Assembly (NCBI RefSeq): GCF_038148855.1
Contig: NZ_JBBVGR010000001.1
Location: forward strand, 558,001-622,000
DNA length: 64,000 nucleotides
Origin: Phycobacter sedimenti
GTDB taxonomy: Bacteria; Pseudomonadota; Alphaproteobacteria; Rhodobacterales; Rhodobacteraceae
Direction: 5' to 3'
Within the stretch, counting starts at the first letter, position 1. The number at the start of each line of letters is the position of its first letter. Under the pieces are notes generated by a model. That model saw nothing but the letters and a program-made list of their open reading frames with translations, was not told the DNA's origin and searched no databases. Below, piece by piece: positions 7,754 through 16,934 of this stretch. Position numbers and translations under genes: made by a program.

Positions 7754-8380
7754 TCAGGCCTTTCTGCGGCGACGCAGCAGGCCCAGACCGCCGAAGGCTC
7801 CGATCAGAAGAAGCCCCGTGGCCGGAAGGGGAACCGGAGCAATCGACGAGGTCCCGAGGATCGAGAACTGCTGCTCACGCTGATAAGTATAGTATGTATT
7901 GAAGGCCATGTTGTCGCGGGACTGGCGCAGGTTGCCCGCTGCATCAACCACCCCCCAATCGGAATAGCCGCCGAGATTGTTCACACCGTTGTAGCCAAAC
8001 CAGTATGTCCCCGCGGCGAGGTTGAGGTTAAGCCCGCTAACGATCACGTCAAAGATCCGGTAACCGCTTGAGGTCGCAATCTGAGTTCCTGAAACAGACA
8101 GGTTGGTCAGCAAAAGAAGATTGTTCATTGCGCTGTCATAGATACCGATGTCCAGACGCGCCTGAGACAGGTCTGAGCCTGTGAACCCAAAAGCGAAATT
8201 CACGCCAGTGACTGTCGTGTTCCCGCTCAGGGTGAAATCATCAGCTATCCCATAAATACTGCCCGCATTGCGGTTGTGATTTGAGCCGGTTACGCCATTG
8301 TCAAAAACCGTCGCAGCCATGGTGCCAGAGGCAGAGATTGCAAGTGCCAGCACCGCGCCAGCCAATTTCTTGATGCTCAT
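7754..8380 (-). CDS. Exported VPLPA-CTERM sorting-signal protein
   Basis: 208 residues. The N-terminal signal peptide is MSIKKLAGAVLALAISASGTMAA. The middle is a Gly/Asn/Thr-rich beta-sandwich-like domain, and the C-terminus is the tripartite sorting tail VPLPATGLLLIGAFGGLGLLRRRRKA (written in two parts here: VPLPA motif, hydrophobic helix, Arg cluster). This is the VPLPA variant of PEP-CTERM signals, processed by exosortase-type enzymes and associated with exopolysaccharide and biofilm matrix in rhodobacteria. The mature domain gives no enzymatic motif. The gene is monocistronic with its own terminator and a CtrA-type box 38 nt upstream of its start. Confidence 0.85.
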   Translation of the reverse strand: MSIKKLAGAVLALAISASGTMAATVFDNGVTGSNHNRNAGSIYGIADDFTLSGNTTVTGVNFAFGFTGSDLSQARLDIGIYDSAMNNLLLLTNLSVSGTQIATSSGYRIFDVIVSGLNLNLAAGTYWFGYNGVNNLGGYSDWGVVDAAGNLRQSRDNMAFNTYYTYQREQQFSILGTSSIAPVPLPATGLLLIGAFGGLGLLRRRRKA

Positions 8381-8417
8381 GAAATGTCTCCGAGAAAGAG
8401 TGTCACACGTCAGAAAG

Positions 8418-8433
8418 TTAACGATTAGTTAAC
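8418..8433 (-). promoter_or_regulatory. CtrA-type box TTAA-N7-TTAAC upstream of the VPLPA-CTERM gene
   Basis: TTAACGATTAGTTAAC matches the full alphaproteobacterial CtrA consensus TTAA-N7-TTAA exactly. It is centred about 45 nt upstream of the start codon, where an activator site would be expected. In this GC-rich sequence such an A/T-rich match is unlikely to be background. Binding by CtrA is inferred. Confidence 0.65.
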
Positions 8434-8491
8434 AAAATATCACACTAGAGTCAATTCGCCCGGCTCGACCAAGCAGTCTTGGGGGGACAGC

Positions 8492-8815
8492 TTACCCCTT
8501 GGGAAAGACGAAACACCGGTTGCGCGGGACGGTAAGCCACAGAACGCGGCCCACTTCGGGCAGGAACACATTGGGTACCGTCACCTTCAGGAGTGATCCG
8601 TCAAAATCCATACGGAACTCCACCAGGTTCTCGTGGTTCAGGAAACGCGCGCGTTCGATCACGCCACGGGCCGGAACGCCGTCACTGGGCGTCGGGAGTG
8701 GCCCCTTGCCGGCACGGTCGAAATCGATGCGCACGTGCTGGGGGCGAAAAACGATCTCTGCGTCCGTACCACCGGGCACGCGAACTGGCCAAAGGGGGTC
8801 TTGGCCTCGGCCGTT
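8492..8815 (-). pseudogene. Truncated 3' remnant of an FbpC-like ABC transporter ATPase
   Basis: The segment encodes only the C-terminal TOBE-type domain and is a diverged duplicate (roughly 90% identical by eye) of the end of the intact ATPase gene at 10401-11504; both end in LTVPRNRCFVFPKG. Homology starts near 8815, 12 nt from the end of the kinase gene. About 10 nt present in the intact gene (between the codons for GQF and VPDG) are missing, which breaks the frame. Walker A, signature and Walker B motifs are absent. A 110-residue open frame remains but should be treated as a gene fragment. Confidence 0.85.
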
Positions 8816-8827
8816 TTCATCCATGCA

Positions 8828-9571
8828 TTATTGCGGAGCCGGGTCGCATTCCTCGACCGGGAATTGGAATTCGAAACACGCCCCCTGTCCCAACTCTGAC
8901 CTCACAGTGATGCGCCCCTTCCAGCGATCGGCGATTTTCTGAACAACGGCCAAGCCCAACCCGCACCCTTTGGCGCTATCCCGCGCCACCAGAATTTCGA
9001 AGGGTTCGAAGATGCGCTGATGGTCGTCCTCTTTGATGCCGGGGCCGTTGTCTTCCACACGGAAGATTGCCATTGAACCGTCCAGATGAGCCGTCACGCG
9101 GACATGTGGATCTGGTTGGTCATTGTGCAGAACCGCATTCGAGATCAGGTGTGAGAAGAGAGCCTGAAAATCTTCACGGGCGACCATCAACGTTGATACG
9201 TCCGGAGCAACCTCGATCTCATATGCTCCGTCATCCAGGTATTTTTGGGCGATATTGGTCAGCTCTGAAGAGATGTCCACGCTGCAGACCGTTGCCGTGG
9301 CTTCCCCGAGCAGTGCGTATTCCAGCAGCCCCGCCAGCTGCCCTTCCATCTGGGCCGCCTTGCTGGAGATCAAATCAAGGAACTTATGGGCCCGTGGCGG
9401 AATATCGGTTTGCGCATCCTCGAACTCTTCGGCGATCCACTCCGGGAGCATTGCCATGGCGCGAAGGGGCGCGCGCAGATCATGCCCGATCCTGTGCGCC
9501 AACCTGTTCATCTCATTGCATCCAGCACAGTCCTTGCTGTCGTTCGAGGCAGACACGGTGGCACTCAACAT
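8828..9571 (-). CDS. Soluble sensor histidine kinase with CxxC motif before the H-box
   Basis: 247 residues from the ATG at 9569-9571; a GTG 22 codons upstream is possible and neither has a good ribosome-binding site. HisKA dimerisation domain with phospho-acceptor H30 (RIGHDLRAPLRAM), N-box HLISNAVLHND, G1 DNGPGI and G2 GCGLGLAVV. There is no membrane segment and no PAS, GAF or other input domain. The only N-terminal feature is DCAGC (C15, C18) directly before the H-box, a possible metal or redox switch. It follows the single-domain response regulator gene on the same strand (185-nt gap), so the two probably work together. Confidence 0.88.
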   Translation of the reverse strand: MLSATVSASNDSKDCAGCNEMNRLAHRIGHDLRAPLRAMAMLPEWIAEEFEDAQTDIPPRAHKFLDLISSKAAQMEGQLAGLLEYALLGEATATVCSVDISSELTNIAQKYLDDGAYEIEVAPDVSTLMVAREDFQALFSHLISNAVLHNDQPDPHVRVTAHLDGSMAIFRVEDNGPGIKEDDHQRIFEPFEILVARDSAKGCGLGLAVVQKIADRWKGRITVRSELGQGACFEFQFPVEECDPAPQ

Positions 9572-9756
9572 AGATGTAAAGCCTTTTTTCCCATAAGATG
9601 AAGAGGTTTTACCCGGCAGACGGCCCGGAACCGGCACAGTCCCAGGACGTGGTTATCGTTGTGCTGATCCTGCTGGACAGATCGGCCCCGCCCGGTCCCC
9701 CCGGCGCTGGGGCAGGCTGCATTTGCGACACATGGGAAATCTGGACCATTCGTTCC

Positions 9757-10155
9757 TCATGCTCCATTCAGCACCTCACGGATCACCTGGGGATTGAGGC
9801 CGGATTTTGTAACAATACGCCTGACGCCCGCGGCACTGGCCTTGTCCCACATGAAAGGCGAAGGCCAGTCCGAAACAATGATGATCGGCATTTCGGCCAG
9901 GCTAGGCACCTTGGCCAATTCCAGGACGAAGTCGATACCCTTTCCATCCGGCAAGGAGTTGTCCATCAGGAGCAGGCTGATCGGTTCGCGACTGATGACC
10001 AACCTTGCTGCCTGCAAGCTGTCGACTGCCGTGATCACGGCATCGTTCATTGCAGCTTTGGCAGTGCGCAGCATCATCATGCGATCAAATTCGTCATCTT
10101 CGACGATCAGGCATTTTGGCCGCGAACCATTGGCTTGCGTACGGACCATATTCAC
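9757..10155 (-). CDS. Single-domain response regulator
   Basis: 132 residues, a receiver domain with no output domain. Acidic pocket E19-D20-D21, phospho-acceptor D65 (LLLMDNSLPDG), switch Ser95 and conserved K117 are all present. The start is GTG (10153-10155) directly after an in-frame stop, or the ATG two codons later. It resembles receivers paired with bacteriophytochrome-type kinases. Without an output domain it may act by protein contact or as part of a phosphorelay. It precedes the kinase gene; a short palindrome TTCAAAGTTGAA (10168-10179) lies just upstream of the start. Confidence 0.87.
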   Translation of the reverse strand: MNMVRTQANGSRPKCLIVEDDEFDRMMMLRTAKAAMNDAVITAVDSLQAARLVISREPISLLLMDNSLPDGKGIDFVLELAKVPSLAEMPIIIVSDWPSPFMWDKASAAGVRRIVTKSGLNPQVIREVLNGA

Positions 10156-10400
10156 TCATTCCATGTCTTCAAAGTTGAAAACTTCACTAAAGACGCTCCG
10201 AACACTCGGACATCCTCTGCAGTATCGCGCGACTTGGTGACTTAAGCCCTAACAAAACAGATTTAACGGGAAGGCTCGTGTGGCATCGCTCGCGCAATCA
10301 TGACGAGCGTTCGGCTTGCCGCGGTGCAGGACGGGCCTGTTTCCCTGGTCAAAGTCGTGACCGGTGAACTAGGCAAAGCGATGTTTTGGGTCGCCTCCCC

Positions 10401-11504
<1,104 letters not shown>

Positions 11505-11595
11505 GGGGCCTCTCACTGATGCCGATCAAAACAATCGGGATTGCCCGCAGATAGCAACCCCGAAAAGCGCACGCAAGGGCGCCGTCCCTGAACAC

Positions 11596-12645
11596 TCAGC
11601 AGCAGGATGCAGCGGCTGTCCCCTCGTCGAAGGCATTGAAGGGCGAGGCACCGCCACAGCCTGCGAAGATCCCGTAGTGATTGGAGAAATCGCCGATGAA
11701 GTCGAAATGCGGCGCAAGGCGGGTGTCCTGCAGCATCATCCAGGTGTTGCCGCAGACCGGAAAGACCTTGCCGGTCTCGATCACGTGGTGATCGTCCAGC
11801 TTCAGCGCATGGGGGCTGTGGGGGATGGTGCCCTTGTAGATCACCGCCTGTCCGTAGTCCTCGCAATCGGGCTCCAGATCCGGCAGCTTGAACAGCCGGT
11901 AGGTGGCCGACAGGAACTTGAGCGGCGCGACGCGCGCCTCCAGCTTGGGGTTCTCGATGGTCAGGGGCCGCGCCGTTACCATGCGCGGGTCGTTGAACCC
12001 GGCCTCGCGGGCCAGGCGCAGGAAATCGTTCCAGTACAGCGCCCCGGACAGGCATTCGCCATACAGAACCTCGTCCTGCGCCATCGCCTCGGGCACGCGG
12101 CGGTCGGCGTAGACGTCCGAGAAATACATCTCACCGCCCTCCTTCAGCAGCCGATGCGCCCCGCGCAGCACCGCGCCCTTGTCGGTCGCAAGGTTGATCA
12201 CGCAGTTGGAGACGATGACGTCAAAGGAGCCGGGTTCCAGATCCAGTTCGTCCAGTTTTTCGATATAGCCGTGATGGAATTCCACATTGCTGGCCCCATG
12301 ACCAAAGGCCGCTGCGTGATAGTCGCGGTGGCGCTGTGCCACCTCCAGCTGGGCCGGGGTCATGTCAACGCCCACGACACGGCCCTTGTCCCCAACCATG
12401 GCCGAGAGCGCATAGACATCGCGCCCAGCGCCGCAGCCCAGATCCAGCACCGAAGCGCCTTCCAGCGCCTCGGGCGCGATCAGACCGCAGCCGTAATAGC
12501 GCGTCAGCACCTCGTCATGGATCCGGGACAGGATCTCTTTTACATGATCCGGCATGTCATCCGGCGTGCAGCAGGCATTGGTTTGCAGATCCTCGCTGCC
12601 CTGCAGGACCTCGCCATAGTAGTTCTGCACGCTTTCATGTTTCAT
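11596..12645 (-). CDS. arsM: Arsenite S-adenosylmethionine methyltransferase (ArsM/AS3MT-like)
   Basis: 349 residues from the ATG at 12643-12645 (GGGAAGGGA upstream). Class I SAM-methyltransferase domain with VLDLGCGAGRDV (SAM-binding loop) and VGVDMTPAQLE. Cysteines C53, C148 (VSNCVINL) and C198 (YGECLSGALYW) are spaced 95 and 50 apart, the spacing I recall for C61, C156 and C206 of human AS3MT, with a Cys pair at C25-C26 near the place of its C32. These are the As(III)-binding residues. The C-terminal half (~230-349) is an extension found in ArsM proteins, here ending in a Cys-Cys pair. No other ars gene is adjacent. Reaction: methylation of arsenite to mono- and dimethyl arsenicals. Confidence 0.85.
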   Translation of the reverse strand: MKHESVQNYYGEVLQGSEDLQTNACCTPDDMPDHVKEILSRIHDEVLTRYYGCGLIAPEALEGASVLDLGCGAGRDVYALSAMVGDKGRVVGVDMTPAQLEVAQRHRDYHAAAFGHGASNVEFHHGYIEKLDELDLEPGSFDVIVSNCVINLATDKGAVLRGAHRLLKEGGEMYFSDVYADRRVPEAMAQDEVLYGECLSGALYWNDFLRLAREAGFNDPRMVTARPLTIENPKLEARVAPLKFLSATYRLFKLPDLEPDCEDYGQAVIYKGTIPHSPHALKLDDHHVIETGKVFPVCGNTWMMLQDTRLAPHFDFIGDFSNHYGIFAGCGGASPFNAFDEGTAAASCC

Positions 12646-12743
12646 CTCTGGTCCCTTCCCCGTGTTGGCGGCCCATGGGTATCGCGCCCCCCGGCCCCGG
12701 ACAAGCGGCAGAGCGCCGCAGTGACGCAAGCGTGAAGGGCGCC

Positions 12744-13862
12744 CTACTGCATCAGCTCAAACGCTGCCTCGGCCCGCACGGATCCATTGACCATCACCTC
12801 GATCCGGTGCGCGCCGGGCACCAGCGTTAAGGTGGTGGCATCCCCCTTCATGCGGTGGCGTTTTGAAAGGGACAGCCGCCCGTTCTTCAGATGCGCCTGT
12901 TTCAGCTTGAACACCTTGGCGGAGGTCTTCCCGCCGGGGCGCTGGAACTGCAGGCGGTAGTCCACCAGAACCGGCTGGTCCACGGGGCCAGACAGATCGA
13001 CAAAGAAGGACAGCGCATCCCCGATGGACACCGCTCCAGCATCAAGCGTGATCTCAGCCGAGACCGGGGCGTCCGGGTCATAGCCCAGAAGGCCCAGCGC
13101 CCCCGAATGGCCCGCCTTGACCAGCCCGCGGCAGGCGTGCCGGATGATCCAGTCCATTTCCTTTTGTGCCTGCTGTTGCCCATCGCGCCAGCGGTGCAGG
13201 GTTTCCACCACTAGATCCGGCTCTTTTCTGGCAATGTCATTCAGATGATTGGCAACCGAGCGCGTTACGAACCGCGCGCGGTCCCCATGCAGAAGGTCCA
13301 GAAGCGGCAAGGGCGCACGGATATCAAGGTCGATCCCCATTCCCCAGGGCAGGCGCGGCCGCGTACCCTCGCTGACCAGTCGGCGCACGTGATAGTGCTC
13401 ATGCACCGCCCAGCCCTGCATCCGCTCCAATGTCAGATCCGGCCAGCGGTTCAGCATGGGCCGGATCGCATATTCCATGGAAAACCGCTGCGTGAGTGCC
13501 TCCAGCAGATCCAGCGTCAGATCGGGATCATCCTCCAGCCCCTTGGCGATGACGAATTCTCCCAAGGGGGCAAAGATGAAATCGCCGAAATCATCGTCGC
13601 TTTTGGCCGGATCCAGCGGCGGCGGCAGGGCGGCCTGCAGCACCGGCGCCAGCTGGGGCAAGGGGGCTGCATAGTGGCGCGCCAGCACCTCGGCGATCCA
13701 GTTGATGCGCTGTTTCAGTTCCAGTTCCGGCAGGCGCCCCATCACCTGCGCCTCGAACCTGCCCGCATCGAACCCCGGATCCACGGCAGCAAAAAGACCC
13801 GCCAGGTAGCGGGTCTTTTCCAGATTGAACAGCTGGTCCTTCAGGGAAAAACCGCTGGCCAT
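12744..13862 (-). CDS. AlkC-type alkylpurine DNA glycosylase with C-terminal Ig-like domain
   Basis: 372 residues. The N-terminal ~260 are HEAT-like repeats of the AlkC/AlkD superfamily, with the AlkC-typical RRLVSEGTRPRLPW segment (~residues 165-180). AlkC enzymes excise N3-methyladenine and related lesions in base-excision repair. Residues ~280-372 form a beta-rich Ig-like domain (DALSFFVDLSG ... VLVDYRLQFQRPGGK ... RIEVMVNGS), as reported for one AlkC subgroup, where it contacts DNA. It begins 4 nt after the SDR stop, so the two are co-transcribed. Substrate is inferred from the family. Confidence 0.83.
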   Translation of the reverse strand: MASGFSLKDQLFNLEKTRYLAGLFAAVDPGFDAGRFEAQVMGRLPELELKQRINWIAEVLARHYAAPLPQLAPVLQAALPPPLDPAKSDDDFGDFIFAPLGEFVIAKGLEDDPDLTLDLLEALTQRFSMEYAIRPMLNRWPDLTLERMQGWAVHEHYHVRRLVSEGTRPRLPWGMGIDLDIRAPLPLLDLLHGDRARFVTRSVANHLNDIARKEPDLVVETLHRWRDGQQQAQKEMDWIIRHACRGLVKAGHSGALGLLGYDPDAPVSAEITLDAGAVSIGDALSFFVDLSGPVDQPVLVDYRLQFQRPGGKTSAKVFKLKQAHLKNGRLSLSKRHRMKGDATTLTLVPGAHRIEVMVNGSVRAEAAFELMQ

Positions 13863-13866
13863 TCCG

Positions 13867-14646
13867 TTACAGCGTCATGTTGGTGGCGCCGCCATCCAGC
13901 AGGATGTTCTGGCCGACGATGAAGCCGGCATGCTGCGAACACAGGAAGGCGCAGGCCGCGCCGAACTCCTGCCGCGTGCCATAGCGATGCGCCGGGATGG
14001 TCGCCTCGCGCTGCGCCTTTGCCTCTTCGATGGAAATGCCCTGCTGGCTGGCCACGCCGGTATCCAGCGAGACGGCGCGGTCGGTGGCATGGATGCCGGG
14101 CAGAAGGTTGTTGATGGTGACCCCCTTGCCCGCAACCTGCCGAGAGGTGCCGGCCACATAGCCGGTGAGGCCCGCGCGGGCCGAGTTGGACAGGCCCAGA
14201 ACGGCAATGGGTGCCTTCACGGACTGCGAGGTGATGTTGACCACGCGGCCCCAGCCCTTGTCCATCATTCCGGGCAGCAGCGCCTTCATCAGCGCGATCG
14301 GTGCCAGCATGTTCGCATCCAGCGCCTTGATGAAATCGTCGCGCTCCCAGTCGGACCACATGCCGGGAGGCGGACCGCCAGCATTGGTCACCAGGATGTC
14401 GACACCGCCCGCAGCATCCAGCACCGCCTTCTGCCCCTCGGGCGTTGTGACATCGGCCGCCACGGTTTCAACCTCAACACCATAGGTGTCGCGGATGCCT
14501 TGAGCGGCGGCCAGCAGCGCCTCTTCGCCGCGGGCGTTCATCACCAGGTTCACACCTGCTTCGGCCAGCGCCTCGGCGCAGCCAAGACCCAAGCCCTTGC
14601 TGCTGGCACAGACCAATGCGCGCTTGCCTGCAATTCCAAGATCCAT
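13867..14646 (-). CDS. Short-chain dehydrogenase/reductase with non-canonical active site
   Basis: 259 residues from the ATG at 14644-14646 (GGAGGAC upstream). Rossmann fold with ASSKGLGLG (residues 14-22) for NAD(P) binding, NAGG at 88-91 and C-terminal GQNILLDGGATN. The catalytic Ser is S140, but the Tyr and Lys expected 13 and 17 residues later are S153 and R157 (LGLSNSARAG). A known SDR subgroup annotated as 3-oxoacyl-ACP reductase-like carries this SNxxR replacement. Activity and substrate are unknown. It is the first gene of a pair with the AlkC-like glycosylase. Confidence 0.87.
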   Translation of the reverse strand: MDLGIAGKRALVCASSKGLGLGCAEALAEAGVNLVMNARGEEALLAAAQGIRDTYGVEVETVAADVTTPEGQKAVLDAAGGVDILVTNAGGPPPGMWSDWERDDFIKALDANMLAPIALMKALLPGMMDKGWGRVVNITSQSVKAPIAVLGLSNSARAGLTGYVAGTSRQVAGKGVTINNLLPGIHATDRAVSLDTGVASQQGISIEEAKAQREATIPAHRYGTRQEFGAACAFLCSQHAGFIVGQNILLDGGATNMTL

Positions 14647-14811
14647 GTTCGTCCTCCATCGGGATTCTGCGTTTCCGGCCAGAGAGTGCACCTTCCGCGA
14701 GGGAATGACCAGACTCGGAAGAGTGGTCCGAATTTCTGCGCCTTCCGGCCCGTTTCATGCCATAATCGTCGGGTAGAACCTGTCCACTCAGCAGTGCGAA
14801 AGAACCATCAC

Positions 14812-15822
14812 GTGACACAGGCGCGCTTCGCCACCAGATCCATTCCCGCCTTTCCGGCCGAAGCCTTCCGTGTGGACGTCGGTGCAAACATGGGCGACCC
14901 TTTGGGCGTGCTGGAGGATCTGGTTCTGGACGACATCTACAGTCTGGGCATAGGCACGCAATCCCGGCGCCTGTCGCTCAGCAGCGACAGCGATGGAACC
15001 TTCACCGTGGCACCGGATACCGAACTGGGCCATCCCGGCGCCATTCTGCACCTGGATTGCACTTTGACCCTGATGCCCGAGATCGGCACCAACGTGGATG
15101 CCCTGGTGCTGGTCGAGGTCGACGGCGAGGGGATGATCGCGGCCATCTACCTTGCCCCCCTTGCGCCGCTTATGCCGCAGGTCGGTTACACGCTGCTGAG
15201 CGCCGATCGCGATGGCGCCCGCGCCCGGCTGGCACAGATGGCCTCGGTCTCTTTCACGCGCGGCACACATATCACGCTTGGCAGTGGCGCCCAGAGGCCG
15301 ATCGAGGATCTGCGTCCCGGAGACCGGATCCTGACCCGCGACGATGGCGTGCAGGAACTGCGCTGGATCGGCCAGACCACCAGCCGCGCCGTGGGCGCCA
15401 TGGCCCCGATCCTGATCCGCAAGGGCACGCTCAACAATGCGCGCGACCTGCTGGTCAGCCCCGACCACCGGCTGATGGTCTATCAGCGCCACGATGCGCT
15501 GGGTGTCGGCACGCCCGAGCTGCTGATCCCCGCCCGCCACCTGGTGAACGGCGACAGCGTGGTGGTGCAGGACGGCGGATTCGTGGACTATTTCCAACTG
15601 CTGTTTGACCGCCATCACATCGTCTATGCCGAGGGGATCGCAGCCGAAAGCCTGTTCCTGGACCCTGTGACCGAACCCGCCCTGCCCCCCGAACTGCTGG
15701 AGCGCATTGCCGGGATCTCAAGCCCCCACCAGCGCCGCGACAGCCACGGGCTGGACGTGCCAAGGCCCCTTTTGGACCGCCCGGATCTGGTGGAACTGCT
15801 GAAACGGGCATCGCTGAGGTAG
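14812..15822 (+). CDS. Hint (Hedgehog/intein-like) domain protein
   Basis: 336 residues from a GTG at 14812-14814; an ATG at 14890 is the next alternative and no strong ribosome-binding site decides. The open frame extends far upstream but is antisense to the SDR there. The Hint_2 domain starts near residue 145 with SFTRGTHITLGSGAQRPIED, LRPGDRILTRDDG and ELRWIG, followed by LLVSPDHRLMVY. These roseobacterial Hint proteins commonly lack splicing ability and occur singly or at the end of large secreted proteins. The N-terminal part has the FRVDVGANMGDPLGVLEDL motif shared by stand-alone members. Function unknown; autoproteolysis or surface anchoring are possibilities. Confidence 0.8.
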   Translation: MTQARFATRSIPAFPAEAFRVDVGANMGDPLGVLEDLVLDDIYSLGIGTQSRRLSLSSDSDGTFTVAPDTELGHPGAILHLDCTLTLMPEIGTNVDALVLVEVDGEGMIAAIYLAPLAPLMPQVGYTLLSADRDGARARLAQMASVSFTRGTHITLGSGAQRPIEDLRPGDRILTRDDGVQELRWIGQTTSRAVGAMAPILIRKGTLNNARDLLVSPDHRLMVYQRHDALGVGTPELLIPARHLVNGDSVVVQDGGFVDYFQLLFDRHHIVYAEGIAAESLFLDPVTEPALPPELLERIAGISSPHQRRDSHGLDVPRPLLDRPDLVELLKRASLR

Positions 15823-15977
15823 GTCTGTCAGGGGCGCAAGGCGCAAAAAAGCAAAGCAACCTGATGCCGCATTGCGAAGCAGAAGTTGAAACCTGTGCGG
15901 CCGCTCGGTCCGGGCGCGGCTTGACCCCATTTGCAGCAAAGTCAATCATCGCGGCGACTTATAGGAGGCGATGAAGC

Positions 15978-16934
15978 GTGAATGACATGGTGGTACAAGG
16001 CGGTCATATGCAAAGGCAAGCCGCAAGCAAGCGTATAGTTTCTGCGCAAGGGTCTGACTACCTTGGTTTCAACGTCTTCCCGGGCGGAACGATGCTTGTG
16101 ACCTCGTCTATCGAGGTCGCTGAACCGACCGAGATCTGCTTTGCCCAGGATGAAAACGGCCAGCACATCTCTGCCCAGTATTTTCTGTCGGGCGAGGCCA
16201 GCATCATCATGGGGAATGGCCATGGGCAGCATTGGACGCAAGACGGAACATCCGTGATCCGCAGTGATACACCCGGTTTCCGGCTGATCGTGAAGCCGGG
16301 ACAAGTCCTGCGCCATGTTTGCGTGGCGATGTATCGTCATGACCTGAAGGGCCGCCTGGATGAAACATCCTGCCCGCAGCTTGCGCGCTTGATGGCAGCT
16401 GATGAGACCGTCGACCTTGCTGTACCGGTTCCCACTGACATGCTGGTGCGCAGTACAGCGCAGCGGCTGTATCAGCTGCGCGCGGCGACCGGGCTCGGCA
16501 GCGTCAGGGCAGAAGGTCTGGCCATCAGCTTTCTGTCCGAGGTGTTGTTCGGCTATGGTCAATTGGCACTGGACGATGCAGACAGTAGCAGCGTTTTGCC
16601 GTGGCAGGCCCATAGGGTACGGCTGCTCAAGGCTGCCATCGATGCCGATCCGGGCCAGAGCTTTGCCGAAGGTGAAATGCTGGAGCGGTTCTCAATGGGC
16701 GATCAGATGGCGCGGCGGGTGTTTCAGGAGGTGTTCGGAACCACTCTTGCGGCATACACACGCACCGCGCGCCTGGCCAAAGCGCAGGCAGCACTGCGCG
16801 ATGGCACCACTTCGGTCAAACAGATCGGCTTTGCCTGTGGCTATGCTCATATTGGCAACTTCACCCGGGCCTATAAGCAGCACTTTGGGGAAACCCCTTC
16901 GGACACGCGCGCACGCGCCGCGCAGGAGCGTTAG
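15978..16934 (+). CDS. AraC-family transcriptional regulator
   Basis: 318 residues from the GTG at 15978-15980, placed 9 nt after AGGAGG. The C-terminal ~100 residues carry the double HTH of AraC/XylS proteins: first helix pair around FAEGEMLERFSMGDQMARRVFQEVFG, and the second with VKQIGFACGYAHIGNFTRAYKQHFGETPS (quoted as spans of the same domain). The N-terminal ~200 residues are an effector or dimerisation region without a recognised family. The next gene downstream, on the same strand after a 368-nt gap, is the large autotransporter. The gap has phased TTATCAT repeats, so that gene is a candidate target. Confidence 0.88.
   Translation: MNDMVVQGGHMQRQAASKRIVSAQGSDYLGFNVFPGGTMLVTSSIEVAEPTEICFAQDENGQHISAQYFLSGEASIIMGNGHGQHWTQDGTSVIRSDTPGFRLIVKPGQVLRHVCVAMYRHDLKGRLDETSCPQLARLMAADETVDLAVPVPTDMLVRSTAQRLYQLRAATGLGSVRAEGLAISFLSEVLFGYGQLALDDADSSSVLPWQAHRVRLLKAAIDADPGQSFAEGEMLERFSMGDQMARRVFQEVFGTTLAAYTRTARLAKAQAALRDGTTSVKQIGFACGYAHIGNFTRAYKQHFGETPSDTRARAAQER

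Noticed and set aside
8492..8824. Treating the 110-residue frame as a complete functional gene
   Set aside because: It lacks all ATPase motifs, its start lies in non-homologous sequence, and comparison with the intact copy shows a frame-breaking deletion.
13825..14811. N-terminal extension of the Hint-domain frame
   Set aside because: Overlaps the SDR gene on the other strand throughout and has no matching sequence; the GTG at 14812 is preferred.
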